64,000 bases of DNA from Elymus sibiricus (GCA_039707655.1 CM077665.1:314030486-314094485), one strand, 5' to 3'. Numbered from the stretch's first letter, positions 21,501-34,922 are shown. Numbers and translations are program-made. Notes: generated from the sequence alone by a model not told the origin.

Positions 21501-22218
21501 CAAAGAGAGTTAATGGTGAATTATTTGTGTGCCAAATTTATGTGGATGATATTATCTTTGGATCTACTAACCCACAATTTAGTGAAAGATTTGGAAGGTT
21601 GATGTCCGAGAAGTATGAGATGTCCATGATGTGTCAGCTGAAATTTTTCCTTGGTTTACAAATCAAGCAAACGAGAGAAGGAACTTTCATCTCTCAAACC
21701 AAGTATACCAAGGACTTGATCAAGAAGTTCAACATGCAAGAGTGTAAAGGTATGAAAACTCCTATGCCTACTAGTGGACATGTTGACCTCACCGAGGAGG
21801 ACAAACCGGTTGATCAAAAGGTTTATCAATCAATGATTGGTTCATTGTTATATCTATGTGCCTCCCATCCCGACATTATGCTTAGTGTGTGCATGTGCGC
21901 TAGATATCAAGCCGCTCCTAAAGAGTGTCATATTAAGGCCGTGAAAAGAATTGTGAGATACTTGATACAAAGACCAAACTTTGGCATATGGTATCCCAAG
22001 GGATCTTATTTTAACCTTGTTGGCTATTCTGACTCGGACTATGTTGGAGATAAGGTTGACAGAAAATCCACCTCAGGTACATGTCAATTTCTTGGTAGAT
22101 CTCTTGTGTCTTGGTCATCCAAGAAACAAAACTCGGTATCTCTATCTACCGCCGAAGCAGAATACATTGTCGCCAGATCATGTTGTGCTCAATTGCTATG
22201 GATGACTCAAACTCTTAA
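18568..22218 (+). pseudogene. Copia gag-pol of copy B, interrupted by LTR insertion
   Basis: Starts MDVSSLGSLRCRVPILDGEY. Gag core and pol are in one frame: Gag (UBN2-like, about residues 1-200, no zinc knuckle), protease DSGC at about residue 229, pre-integrase (HRRLGHVGMRNL, about 359), integrase (HMDLFGP, RSDNGSEF, QQNGVVERKNRTL). After that come a Glu/Asp/Pro-rich linker, RT with [10 protein letters not shown] (about 21535) and RNase H (GYSDSDYVGD, STAEAEYIVA). Breaks: TGA at 20245-20247 (a CGA-to-TGA type change), a frameshift near 20440, TAG at 21381-21383, a one-base loss near 21420, and the gypsy element at 22219. The frame resumes at 34923. Confidence 0.9.
22214..22218. other. Target site duplication CTTAA, left copy (Tekay-like element)
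   Basis: cttaa precedes LTR TG at 22219; the same five bases follow the other LTR end at 34918-34922. Confidence 0.95.
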
Positions 22219-25200
22219 TGTCGGGACCCCGATCCTAAGCCATATGAATCCAGCATGTAACATGTCACACCACTTTGCGGCCTCACGCACGGTAACCCAC
22301 GGCTGCCACCTTACCTCGGCCGGGACCGTTTGCGCCTTTTGGCTCACGGATATGAACATGTCGCTAGCATTCACACGTCAAAGAACCCGGGTCGACATGA
22401 CTAGTCATAGACCCAAGCGGCACAACTGTACGGGGATAGGCATACGTAACCCAACAATGCAGGTGTCGGTCATCAGCGTGTGTAGACAAGTCGTAGCAAG
22501 CTACATGGACTCCATTATGTCGTGAGACATATCTGTCATCAACGGTACATAGACGAGTCATAGCAGGCTACAGGGACTCCATTACACCGCGAGACATTTC
22601 CCCGTAGGGACAGACACAGCAGCAAAGAAGGATACACGCCAGTCAATCAATGTGTCCGGAGCAGTAGCAAGCTACCAAGGCTCGGTGGAAGCACAAAGAG
22701 GCATTTCCCCGTAAAGAAGGCTAATAAAGGCACACAACTAGGTGTCGAATCCCACACATACCAATGCATTTCAATCATACACGCACTATGCACGATATGC
22801 ATAGATACAACATGGCATCACAACAAAACTCTACAACATAACATTTATTTAGAGGGCTCCGAAGAGCCAACATAGTATAATGTTACAAACAGGGTGGGTC
22901 ACATGACCCAACATTCAGAGCATACAAACAACAAGCGGAAGTTACATGTCTGGGTACAGACATCTAATAAAAGCGGCTGGAAGAGCCTGAAAAGCTACAA
23001 CGACCCTACCAAAAGAGCCAGACTCCTGTCTGTGTTACTAGCTAATCTGTCGATGTCAACGTCAGAAGAAACATAACTGAACAACGTCTATCTCTGCAAA
23101 AATGTAAATAAGCAACAGTGAGTACGAAGGTACTCAACAAGTCTTACATCAGAACTAACTACATATGCATCATGTATCAAGAACGGGATTGTGGGGTTCA
23201 CTGCAGAATGCCAGCTTTGACCTTTGGCTAGACCGAATTATGACAAGGTATCCAACGTATCACTACTCTCTCGTCTCCCTACGAGAGAGCACACATGAGC
23301 CCACATGTTCACCATATCAATACACCACTATGGATCCTCTCTCGTCTTCCTACGAGAAGCCATCCATAGCACTCACACTTATATGGAGTATTTTAGAGTA
23401 TCCATTTAAATCGTCTATGAATAATGCAAGTCTCCAAGTAGTCCATATCCGCGGACACGGCTATTCGAATAGATAGATTACCCTGCAGGGGTGTACTTCG
23501 TCACACATGCTCCCGCCACTTATCGACATGTGCACGTTAAAAGGCACGTCGACAACCTTCAAGCGGAAGCCAGGCGAGGGAGTCGGCCACGGACGTTAAC
23601 TTACAACGACTCACGTCCAAGGCAGTCGCCTATCTGAGTTGGAACCCATAATGGAAGTCCGGCCGAGGTTTCCAACATGGCCTCAAACGTTGTGAGCAGG
23701 GCCCCAAGCCGGTCCCGACTGGGCCGTTCATCCACTTCGCAGGCCGTGCCACACCTATCAACGTTTCGAACTACTATGAATCCTGGACTGAGAATAGAGT
23801 AGGTTAATAGGCCGAGAGGGGTCGAGTTACCGGAACCCAATGTGCGGTAGTAGCTAGTCTTGGATCACAAACACGGAACTTAGTTCCTATGAGCGGTCTC
23901 TATGAGACAACCCACCATGTACTCCTACATGGCCTCTCATCGCTACCTTTACCAACCGGTTCAACACTTAATCCTCATCGTCAGGACACAATCATTTCAC
24001 TCCGGTTCATCACCCAGATGAATCGGACCTGACACAACTCTAAGCATAGCAAGCATAACAGGGTTATAGCACAACATGGCTCAAGCATCTACCAGGTATG
24101 CTAGGTTGCTTGGTTTAGCTATTTACTGTGACAATGACAGGTCATGCAAAGGAGTGGGTTCATCTACCGCAACACAAGTAGCAGTTGAATCGCATGGTCC
24201 TAATGAATTGAAATGAGAGCAAGAGCGAGAGAGTGGGATTGTATCGAATATGCTCAAAGGGGTTTGCTTGCCTGTTTATCGGAAGAACTCAGCTGTTCTT
24301 CGATGTCGTCGATAACTACGTCTCGCAAGTCTATCGACCAAGACAAACAAGGTATAAATTAAGCACGGCAAATGCTTCACAATGATGCATGATATTATCA
24401 TGGCAATATGTTGCTGGTTTGAGCTAATGCATCTATCAAGATGTTAAATGAAGATGGTTTGAACCCAAGGTTCAAATTCAACTCCATGTGTGTGGTTACA
24501 TAATGTGTTTTGAACAAAATGTCCAAGTTTGCCTATTTAGGTTGATCTAACATGCATGAAAATGCCACCATCAGCTTCATTGGATTTTTCTGATAATTTT
24601 TCATATATAAATTATTTCAATCTGAGTTACAGATTATTTTCTATGATTTTTGGAAGTTTTAACTATTTTCTAGAATTAGTTTTATTATAAAAATCATTTA
24701 CTGCATCAGCCTGACGTCATCATGACGTCAGCCAGTCAACAGCGCCAGGTCCAGGCCAAACCTGACCAGTGGGGTTCACTGGTCAGTGACCCAGGGACTA
24801 ATCCCGGTCAAACCCGATGCTGGGGCCCGCTATCAGTGGCTCAGGAGGTGATTAGCGGCTAATTAAGCCCAGCCACGTCACCCCGCCGGCGGCTCAACGC
24901 CGGGGACGTGAAATCGCTGTGGAGGCTCACCGGAGGCGGTCGGGTTTGGGCTACAGGCCATCTTTTCGAGCGCTGAGAGCATCGGGATGGATCCCGTGCT
25001 CGCCTGCGTCGAGTGGTGCTGGCCAGGGGGCTCGGGGTCGCCGGAGTGCTCGCCGGCGAGCACATCTGCGGCGGCCGGAGATCGGGCGGAGCGTGCGCGA
25101 GGCTACGGAGCACTAGCAACCTGATTCAAGGGCTCTAGGGCCTCTACGGAGCTCCGGGAGCTCATTCACAAGCTCTGACACGCGGGTGGAGGACCATAGC

Positions 25201-26095
25201 GACGGCGGCGACATGGCCGGCGGCGAGGGGCTCGGAGCTCACGGGCCAGCTAGCTAGGGGGCACGGGGAGACCGGGGAAGAGAGGGAGGAGCATTAGCGG
25301 CTCACCGCGGATCCTTTGGCATGTTCTAGGAGCTCGGGGAAGGTCGGTGGCCCGCGAATCGACGACGGCGGTCGTCGGACCCGAGAACGAAGGCGGGGTC
25401 GAGGGCAACGTTGCAGGGCCTCCGGGGTCAATTCCATCGATGAGGAGAAGCAGGGCGATGCGGCGGACCTCAGGGGCAGCTCAGCGAGGCCGGAGGTGGC
25501 CGGTGGCCGCGGGGTAAGCAGGAGGTGGCTCGGGAGCTCAGCGAGCTCGCCACGCCACTCCTCGGCCTACTGACCGAAGGTAGAAGACGGGCGTGCCCCT
25601 ATGGGCTGGGCCGGCTTCTTCAAACAGTAGGGCCCAGGTAAGCCCTTTGCCTCTTTCTTTTTTTCTGTTCTTTTCTATTTCTGTTATTTGTTTTGGTTTA
25701 TAACTAAAATATAAAACCATTTCATAAAACCCTCAAAATATATATGTGGGCTAATTGCAATTATCCAATGCCACATAATAATTCTCAGAATTATTGGACA
25801 TATATTTTCCATATAGAAAATATATATCTATTGCAAATAGGGTTTGAATTAATTCAAATGCCCAAGATAAAATGTTTCTGTGACTTCAAAATATTGGATG
25901 ACATTTTTACCTAGCCCCAATATTTTATTAGAATACCAGGAACATTTTCTTGGAACTATTTGAAGCAATTTTTATATTGCTTATTTGACAAAAATTTGGT
26001 TGCTGAGGCTTGATCATTTCCTCAATTCAATTTCATTTGGAAAATAAATGCATGCATGAATGCAATGTCAAGCAAGGAAAGCTAGGGCTGTGACA
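22219..26095 (-). repeat. 3' LTR of the Tekay-like element
   Basis: 3877 bp, nearly colinear with 31017-34917. A GC-rich section lies at about 24720-25620, AT-rich at 25640-26090. It contains the paired TGACGTCA boxes at 24712-24730. Short ORFs in the GC-rich part recur in the other LTR and look incidental. Confidence 0.92.
24681..24730 (-). promoter_or_regulatory. Paired TGACGTCA boxes and TATA-like sequence (3' LTR)
   Basis: Two perfect TGACGTCA palindromes (24712-24719 and 24723-24730) are three bases apart. On the minus strand they are followed about 20 bp later by tttttataataaa (24695-24681). TGACGTCA is a classic bZIP (TGA/CRE-type) binding site; with the TATA-like stretch this looks like a core promoter. 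Confidence 0.55.
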
Positions 26096-26110
26096 ACTCA
26101 CCCCCACTAA
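26096..26110 (-). other. Polypurine tract of the Tekay-like element
   Basis: The minus strand reads tagtgggggtgagt immediately before the 3' LTR start (TGTCACAG), overlapping the end of pol at 26107. Confidence 0.75.
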
Positions 26111-29100
26111 ACAAGAATCTCGTCTCGAGATTCAGGCATAGTCGGGAAGAGGTCGGGGTACTCAAGTCGAAGACGATCTTTGCGCTCCCAGGTTGCTTCA
26201 TCCTCGGAATGGTGTGACCACTGAACCTTGAGAAACTTGATGCTGCGACGTCGAGTGATGCGCTCGGCTTCATCGAGAATACGAACAGGATATTCTCGAT
26301 ATGAAAGATCATCTTGAAGATCAAACGTTTCGTGGTCTACTTCGCGGACAGGATCCTTGAAGCAACGCCTGAGTTGAGAAACGTGGAACACATCATGAAC
26401 TTTGGAAAGTTGCGGAGGTAGTTCCAACTGGTAGGCAACTTCTCCTCGTTTGGCGAGAATGCGAAAAGGACCAATGTAACGAGGAGCCAATTTGCCTTTG
26501 ATACCAAAGCGATGGGTACCCTTGAGAAGTGTAACCCGAAAGTAAGCCTTCTCGTCAACTTCATAACTTACGTCCTTATGACGATGGTCATATTGACTCT
26601 TTTGACGAGATTGGGCAGTTTTCAGATTCTCACGAATGATGCGAACTTGCTCTTCTGCATCCTGGATCATATCCGGTCCAAAGAATTGTCTTTCACCGGT
26701 TTCTGACCAGTTTAACAGCGTTCGACATCTTCGTCCATACAGAACTTCGAAAGGAGCTTTGCCCAGACTAGACTGGAAGCTGTTGTTATAAGCAAACTCG
26801 GCGAATGGAAGACATTTCTCCCAGTTCATTCCGAATGAGATAACACAGGCTCTGAGCATATCTTCGAGAATTTGATTGACTCTTTCTACTTGACCACTTG
26901 ACTGAGGGTGATAAGCGGTGCTAAAGGAGAGATGGGTTCCCATAGCATTCTGGAAACTTTCCCAAAATCGAGAAGTGAAAAGACTTCCACGATCTGAATT
27001 GATCTCTAGAGGAACACCATGAAGAGAAACTATTCGAGAGATATATAGGTCTGCTAGCTGACTAGCAGTTATACTTTCTCGAACTGGAAGGAAATGAGCA
27101 ACTTTCGAAAGGCGATCGATGACCACGAAGATGGCATCATTCCCTTTCTTAGTCTTTGGAAAGCTGGTGATGAAATCCAAACCGACCTTGTCCCATTTCC
27201 ACTCGGGAATAGCCAAGGGCTGAAGGGTGCCAGCAGGCCTTTGATGCTCTGCCTTAACGCGACGACAAACATCGCAGTTAGCAACGAACTGAGCAATTTC
27301 TCTCTTCATCCGGGTCCACCAGAACCTCTGGCGTAGGTCCTGATACATCTTGGTACTACCGGGATGTATGGTGAGAGGAGATTCATGAGCTTCTTTAAGG
27401 ATCAGCTCTCGGAGTTGTTGCTTCTTGGGAACCACCAAGCGGTCATCAAAGAATACAACATCTTGATCATCTACCGAGAAGCGTCCAGCAACTCCTCTAG
27501 CGAGGTTGCTCTTGATCCGGGAAATTCCCGTATCATGCTTCTGGGCTTCTACGATCTGATCCTGAAGAGTCGGTTTCGCCACCAAGGTAGAAAGGGATCC
27601 TCGAGGAACAATGTGAAGATTTAACTTACGAAATTCCTCGTGGAGAAGTGGTTGACTTTGTAGCAACATGAGGTTGTTACAATAGGATTTACGACTTAGT
27701 GCATCAGCCATGACATTGGCTTTGCCTGGGGTGTAAGATATTCCTAAGTCGTAGTCCGTAATCAACTCAATCCACCGTCTTTGCCTGAGATTCAAATCCG
27801 GTTGGGTGAATATATATTTGAGACTCTGGTGATCAGTGTATATTTTGCAACGATTACCTAGAAGGTAATGTCGCCAAGTGACAAGTGCATGAACTACAGC
27901 GGCAAGTTCCAGATCGTGTGTTGGATAATTCTCCTCATATGGACGCAACTGTCGAGATGCGTAGGCAATCACATGACGATCTTGCATAAGAATGCAACCT
28001 AGACCTTGTCGCGAGGCATCACAGTAGATAACAAGGTCCTTTGTGAAATCCGGGGGTACAAGTACCGTGGCAGTAGTCAGTCATCTTTTCAAATCCTGAA
28101 AACTTTCCTCACACTTTGGAGTCCACTCGAACTTCTTATCTTTCTTGAGGAGTTCAGTTAGAGGTTTGGCAACTTTGGAGAAGTTCTCAATGAAGCGGCG
28201 ACATTAGCTCGCTAAGCCAAGGAAACTCCTAACTTGCTTCACCGATTCAGGTTGAGTCCAATCAACGACAGCTTGAACTCTCTCGGGATTGACAGCAATA
28301 CCTTTCGCAAAGATTACGTGACCTAGATAGGTCACTTCTGGCAACCAGAATTCGCACTTGGAGAATTTGGCGTAAAGGCGGTGCTCTCGAAGTTTCATCA
28401 ATACCAGCCTAAGATGCTCAGCATGTTCTTCTTCGTTCTTCGAGTATATGAGGATATCATCGAGGTAAACCACGACAAATTTGTCCAGATACTCCATGAA
28501 GATCGAATTCATTAAGCGGGAGAAAGTGGCTGGGGCATTGGTTAGACCGAAGGACATGACGGTGTACTCGTATTGCCCATAACGAGTGATGAAAGCCATC
28601 TTTGGAATGTCCCCGTTCCCGATTTTGATTTGATGATAACCTAATCTCAAATCCATCTTGGAAAAGACTGCGGATCCAGCAAGCTGATCATACAGATCGT
28701 TGATCCTGGGGAGCGGATATTTGTTCTTTATCGTGACCAGATTAACCGGTCGATAATCGACAACCATCCGGTCCGTACCATCCTTCTTCTTGACAAAGAG
28801 GACAGGACAAGCCCATGGAGAAGAACTAGGACGGATGAAACCTTTCTTCAAAGACTCATCGAGTTGGATTTTAAGCTCAGCTAACTCTTGGGGTGACATC
28901 TTATATGGTCTCCTAGCAATTGGAGCGGTTCCTGGGATAAGATCTATGACAAACTCTACTTCTCTGTCAGGTGGAACACTTGGCAGTTCCTCTGGAAAGA
29001 CATCCGGGAAGTCACGGAGTACCGGGATGTTCTCAAGGTCTGGAAGAGGATTGGCATTGAGAGAATATATCCGCCCTTCTGGAATACAGGTTTGGACTTT

Positions 29101-30558
29101 GACTATCTGGCCAGAAGGATGGGTGAGCTGAACAGACCTAGTGAAACAATCAATTTTGGCATGATGAGTTGTGATCCAGTCCATCCCCAAAATGATATTG
29201 ATGTCTGAAGTTTTGAGGGCTATCAACGAGGCAAGGAATACTAAACCATCGACAAGGATTTGGTTCCCATGGCTTACTGCATTAGTTTGCCATTTGGAAC
29301 CTGGAGTTTGAATTACTAATGGAGAGCGCATAACTTCGAAGGCAATGTTATGCAAGGAGGCATAACGTTCAGAGACGAAGGAGTGGGATGCTCCTGAGTC
29401 AAATAGAACTGAAGCTGGATGAGAATTGACAAGATGCGTCTTAAGCACGACATTAGCATCATCTTCAGCTTCTTCTGCAGTTACATGGTGCACACATCCA
29501 CGAGTATACACAACTGACCTGGCATTAAACTTCTTGATTGGGAGCCTGCCACGACTGGCAACATTGCTTGAAGAGGATGGAACATTTGCTCGCAAAGGGT
29601 AATTCTTGGAATAGTGTCCAGGCTGACTGCACTTGAAGCATGCTCCATGAATGGGATGTGTATCTGAGTTGAGCATCCGGTTGATGAGGTTCTTCTGGGG
29701 AACACATGGCATCGGCAGACGAGGCGCCACATAGGATGGCCTCGGTGCATATCCCGAAGGGAGAGCGGTGTTCTGAATCCATATTCTACGCCTCTGATAT
29801 ATAGAGACTGATGATGACCCAAAATCACAGTTGCGCTTGCAAGAATCCTCATAGTTTATCCTACCAGTTTCTGCTTGAATGGCTTTGTTCACAAGAACTT
29901 GGAAGGTAGCAAACTCATGCAAATTGAGGTCACGACGTAGCTCTGGGTCAAGACCTTTCCTGAACCTTGCTTGCTTCTTGGCATCAGTGGATACTTCTTC
30001 GGGTGCATAACGCGCAAGGCATCCAAACTCCCGACTATATGCATCCACATCCATCTTGCCTTGGGTCAGATTGCAGAACTCCTCTTGCTTACGATCTATC
30101 AGGGCCTGGGGAATATGATGCTCACGGAAAGCCTCACAGAATTCCTTCCATGAAGTAGCTTGGCCTACAGGTCGCATGGCCTCGAAGTTTTCCCACCATA
30201 GGCTGGCGGAACCTTCAAGGTGATATGTGGCATAGGTGACCTTGTCTCCTTCAGCCACGTTTGCATAACACAGCTTGTTGTTGATACTCCGGAGCCAATC
30301 ATCTGCATCCAGTGGCTCAATGGAATGATGGAAGGTGGGCGGTTGCAACTTGATGAAGTCTCTGATGGAAACTAGCTCATTGCGCTGATGGGCTGTATTC
30401 TGCTCGATGTGCTCCAACAGACGGTTGGTGGCACGCTTGTTCCTCTCAACTTCTAGCATAACCTCTGCCAACAGAGGCAGGTTGGGAGGATCTTCTGCAA
30501 CCCTACCATCTCCATGATTCTGACCACGACTAGCAAATCTCCGGTTTACCGGCGACAT
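26107..30558 (-). pseudogene. Gypsy gag-pol polyprotein with two in-frame stops
   Basis: One frame of about 1484 codons from ATG 30558 ([15 protein letters not shown]). Domains: Gag (about residues 60-250); zinc knuckle near residue 307, [14 protein letters not shown], where the last Cys is Tyr; protease DSGAS (about 386); RT with YLDD at 28467-28456 (about 698); RNase H; HHCC integrase zinc domain and core ([26 protein letters not shown]); and a C-terminal chromodomain-like part ending in [17 protein letters not shown]. The frame is kept throughout but broken by TAA at 28206-28204 and TGA at 28083-28081, between RT and RNase H. These stops and the altered knuckle make this copy probably non-functional. 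The chromodomain in the family is thought to guide integration to heterochromatin. Confidence 0.92.
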
Positions 30559-31016
30559 CCTGAAGGAAAACCAGGGTCCAGCACAAGGAAAAACACCGGA
30601 ACATACCTAACCCTAGAAGAACTCGGACAGCATAACGGCTGTACGGGCATGAAATATGAGGCAACCTGCACAAGATTTGGGCAGCATAACAACTCAACAT
30701 CATGGTTCAAGGCACAGTGAGAACATTGGCATCGCTTCTCATAACTCTGATGGGACATTACTTGACAGAAACAACCATTCTATAAGTCTGCGGTCCAGTA
30801 ACTCGTCATCCAAGCAGATAGGTAAGAAGCCTAGTCCTTAATCCCCGTAGCAAGGAAGAGGGTGTCCCAGAATAGAGTAACTTGAGGAAAGGAGTAAAAA
30901 GAGCCTTACGTTCCCTTCCACAATCAATTCCCTTATATAACTAAAGCATTACTAGACTCAACATCGACCAGTTTGGCTTCGTAAACCTACAGACAGTTCA
31001 GCTCTGATACCAACGC
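30559..31016 (-). other. 5' leader and primer binding site of the Tekay-like element
   Basis: The PBS TTGGTATCAGAGC (minus) is at 31013-31001, three bases inside the 5' LTR end at 31017. About 440 bp of untranslated leader follow, up to the gag ATG at 30558. No other frame is recognised. Confidence 0.85.
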
Positions 31017-34000
31017 TGTCGGGACCCCGATCCTAAGCCATATGAATCCAGCCTGTAACATGTCATGCCACTTTGCGGCCTCACGCATGGTAACCCACGG
31101 CTGCCACCTTACCTTGGCCGGGACCGTTTGCGCCTTTTGGCTCACGGATATGAACATGTCGCTAGCATTCACATGTCAAAGAACCCGGGTCGACATGACT
31201 AGTCATAGACCCAAGTGGCACAACCGTACGGGGACAGGCATACGTAACCCAACAATGCAGGTGTCGGTCATCAGCGTGTGTAGACGAGTCGTAGTGAGCT
31301 ACATGGACTCCATTACGTCGTGAGACATATCTATCATCAACGGTACGTAGACGAGTCATAGCAGGCTACAGGGACTCCATTACACTGCGAGACATTTCCC
31401 CGTTGGGACAGACACAGCAGCAAAGAACGATACACGCCGGTCAATCAATGTGTCCGGAGCAGTAGCAAGCTACCAAGGCTCGGTGGAAGCACAAAGAGGC
31501 ATTTCCCCGTAAAGAAGGCTACTAAAGGCACACAACTAGGTGTCGAATCCCACACATACCAATGCATTTCAATCATACACGCACTATGCACGATATGCAT
31601 AGATACAACATGGCATCACAACAAAACTCTACAACATAACATTTATTTAGAGGGCTCCGAAGAGCCAACATAATATAATGTTACAAACAGGGTGGGTCAC
31701 ATGACCCAACATTCAGAGCATACAAACAACAAGCGGAAGTTACATGTCTGAGTACAGACATCTAATAAAAGCGGCTGGAAGAGCCTGAAAAGCTACAACG
31801 ACCGTACCAAAAGAGCCAGACTCCTGTCTGGGTTACTAGCTAATCTGTCGATGTCAACGTCAGAAGAAACATAACTGAACAACGTCTATCTCTGCAAAAA
31901 TGTAAATAAGTAACAGTGAGTATGAAGGTACTCAGCAAGTCTTACATCAGAACTAACTACATATGCATCATGTATCAAGAACGGGATTGTGGGGTTCACT
32001 GCATAATGCAAGCTTTGACCTTTGGCTAGACTGAATTATGACAAGGTATCCAACGTATCACTACTCTCTCGTCTCCCTATGAGAGAGCACACACGAGTCG
32101 ACATGTTCACCATATCAATACACCACTATGGATCCTCTCTCGTCTTCCTACGAGAAGCCATCCATAGCACTCACACTTATCTGGAGTATTTTAGAGTATC
32201 CATTTAAATCGTCTATGAACAATGCAAGTCTCCAAGTAGTCCATATCCGCGGACACGGCTATTCGAATAGATAGATTACCCTGCAGGGGTGTACTTCGTC
32301 ACACATGCTCCCGCCACTTATCGCCATGTGCACGTTAAAAGGCACCTCGGCAACCTTCAAGCTGAAGCCAGGCAAGGGAGTCGGCCACGGACGTTAACTT
32401 ACAACGACTCACGTCCAAGGCAGTCGCCTATCTGAGTTGGAACCCATAATGGAAGTCTGGCCGAGGTTTCCAACATGGTATCAAACGTTTTGAGCAGGGC
32501 CCCAAGCCGGTCCCGACTGGGCCATTCATCCACTTCACAGGCCGTGCCACACCTATCAACGTTTCGAACTAATGCGACTCCTGGACTGAAAACAGAGTAG
32601 GTTAATAGGCCGAGAGGGGTCGAGTTACCGGAACCCAATGTGCGGTAGTAGCTAGTCTTGGATCACAAACACGGGACTCAGTTCCTATGAGCGGTCTCAA
32701 TGAGACAACCCACCATGTACTCTTACATGGCCTCTCATCGCTACCTTTACCAAAACAGGTTCAACACTTAACCCTCATCATCAGGACACAATCATTTCAC
32801 ACCGGTTCATCACCCAGATGAATCAGACTTGACACAACTCTAAGCATAGCAAGCATAACAGGGTTATAGCACAACATGGCTCAAGCATCTACCAGGTACG
32901 CTAGGTTGCTTGGTTTAGCTATTTACTGTGACAATGACAGGTCATGCAAAGGAGTGGGTTCATCTACCGCAACACAAGTAGCAGTTGAATCGCATTGTCC
33001 TAATGCATTGAAATGAGAGCAAGAGCGAGAGAGTGTGATTGTATCGAATATGCTCAAAGGGGTTTGCTTGCCTGTTTATCGGAAGAACTCAGCTGTTCTT
33101 CGATGTCGTCGATAACTACGTCTCGCAAGTCTATCGACCAAGAAAAACAAGGTATAAATTAAGGACGACAAATGCTTCACAATGATGCATGATAATGACA
33201 TGGAAATATGTTGCTGGTTTGAGCTAATGCATCTATCAACATTTAAATGAAGATGGTTTGAACCCAAGGTTCAAATTCAACTCCATGTGTGAGGTTACAT
33301 AATGTGTTTTGAACAAAATTTTCAAGTTTTCCTATTTTGGTTGATCTAACATGCATGAAAATGCCACCATCGGCTTCATTGGATTTTTCTAATAATTTTT
33401 CATATATAAATTATTTCAATCTGAGTTACAGATTAGTTTCTATGATTTTTGGAAGTTTTAACTATTTTTCTGGAATTAGTTTTATTATAAAAATCATTTA
33501 CTGCATCAGCCTGACGTCATCATGACGTCAGCCAGTCAACAGCGCCAGGTCCAGGTCAAACCTGACCAGTGGGGTCCACTGCTCAGCGACCCAGGGACTA
33601 ATCCCGGTCAAACCCGATGCTGACTGGGGTTTGACCCGATGCTGGGGCCCGCTGTCAGTGGCTCAGGCGGTGATTAGCGGCTAATTAAGCCCAGCCACGT
33701 CACCCCGCCGGCGGCTCAACGCCGGCGACGTGAAATCGCGACGGAGGCTCACCGGAGGCGATCGGGTTTGGGCTACAGGCCATCTTTTCGAGCGCTGAGA
33801 GCATCGGGATGGATCCCGTGCTCGCCCGCGTCGAGTGGTGCTGGCCAGGGGGCTCGGGGTCGCCGGAGTGCTCGCCGGCGAGCACATCTACGGCGGCCGT
33901 AGATCGGGCGGAGCGTGCGCGAGGCTACGGAGCACTAACGACCTGATTCAAGGGCTCTACGGCCTCTAAGGAGCTTCGGGAGCTCATTCACGAGCTCTGA

Positions 34001-34917
34001 CATGCGGGTGGAGGACCGTAGGGACAGCGGCGACATGGCCGGCGGCGAGGGGCTCGGAGCTCACGGGCCAGCTAGCTTGGGGGCACGGGGAGACCGGGGA
34101 AGAGAGGGAGGAGCATCAGCGGCTCACCACGGATCCTTTGGCGTCGTCTAGGAGCTCAGGGAAGGTCGGTGGCCCGCGAATCGACGACGGCTGTCGTCGG
34201 ACCCGAGAACGAAGGCGGGGTCGAGGGCGACGTTGCAGGGTCTCCGGGGTTGATTCCATCGACGAGGAGAAGCAGGGCGATGCGGCGGACCTCAGGGGCA
34301 GCTCAGCGAGGCCGGAGGTGGCCGGTGGCCGCGGGGTAAGCAGGAGGTGGCTCGGGAGCTCAGCGAGCTCGCCACGCCTCTCCTCGGCCTACTAGACAAA
34401 GGTAGAAGACGGGCGTGCCCCTATGGGCTGGGCCGGCTTCTTCAAACGGTAGGGCCCAGGTAAGCCCTTTGCCTCTTTCTTTTTTTCTGTTCTTTTCTAT
34501 TTATGTTATTTGTTTTGGTTTATAACTAAAATATAAAACCATTTCATAAAACCCTCAAAATATATATGTGGGCTAATTGGAATTATCCAATGCCACATAA
34601 TAATTCTCAGAATTATTGGACATATATTTTCCATATAGAAAATATATATCTACTGCAAATAGGGTTTGAATTAATTCAAATGCCCTAGATAAAATGTTTC
34701 TGTGACTTCAAAATATTGGATGACATTTTTACCTAGCCCCAATATTTTATTAGAATACCAGGAACATTTTCTTGGAACTATTTGAAGCAATTTTTATATT
34801 GCTTATTTGACAAAAATTTGGTTGCCGAGGCTTGATCATTTCCTCAATTCAATTTCATTTGGAAAATAAATGCATGCATGAATGCAATGTCAAGCAAGGA
34901 AAGCTAGGGCTGTGACA
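31017..34917 (-). repeat. 5' LTR of the Tekay-like element
   Basis: 3901 bp. Against the 3' LTR it carries a short local duplication near 33616-33645 (gacccgatgctg repeated), which accounts for most of the 24-bp length difference. Otherwise the two are colinear with scattered transitions. Confidence 0.92.
33481..33530 (-). promoter_or_regulatory. Paired TGACGTCA boxes and TATA-like sequence (5' LTR)
   Basis: Same arrangement as in the 3' LTR: TGACGTCA at 33512-33519 and 33523-33530, and tttttataataaa (minus) at 33495-33481. Being in the 5' LTR, this copy would drive element transcription. Its preservation in both LTRs only shows common descent. Confidence 0.55.
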
Positions 34918-34922
34918 CTTAA
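34918..34922. other. Target site duplication CTTAA, right copy
   Basis: cttaa directly follows the LTR end CA at 34916-34917 and matches 22214-22218. Confidence 0.95.

Larger units (their letters stand above)
22219..34917 (-). mobile_element. Complete Tekay/Del-like gypsy chromovirus (12.7 kb)
   Basis: Two LTRs of 3877 and 3901 bp flank a 4.9-kb internal region with primer binding site, gag-pol and polypurine tract, all on the minus strand, with a perfect CTTAA duplication. LTRs start TGTCACAGCC and end CCCGACA. Pol has gypsy order (PR-RT-RH-IN) and a C-terminal chromodomain-like segment, which points to the Tekay/Del clade. It sits in the RNase H region of copia copy B. In the first 300 bp the two LTRs differ at about 13 positions, nearly all C/T or G/A, so it is not a very recent insertion. 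I do not know the family name. Confidence 0.9.

Noticed and set aside
24859..25573. Overlapping GC-rich ORFs in the 3' LTR of the Tekay-like element (with twins at 33681-34395)
   Set aside because: They occur on both strands with Arg/Gly/Ser/Pro-rich sequence and no domain. Their repetition in the other LTR is due to LTR duplication, not selection.
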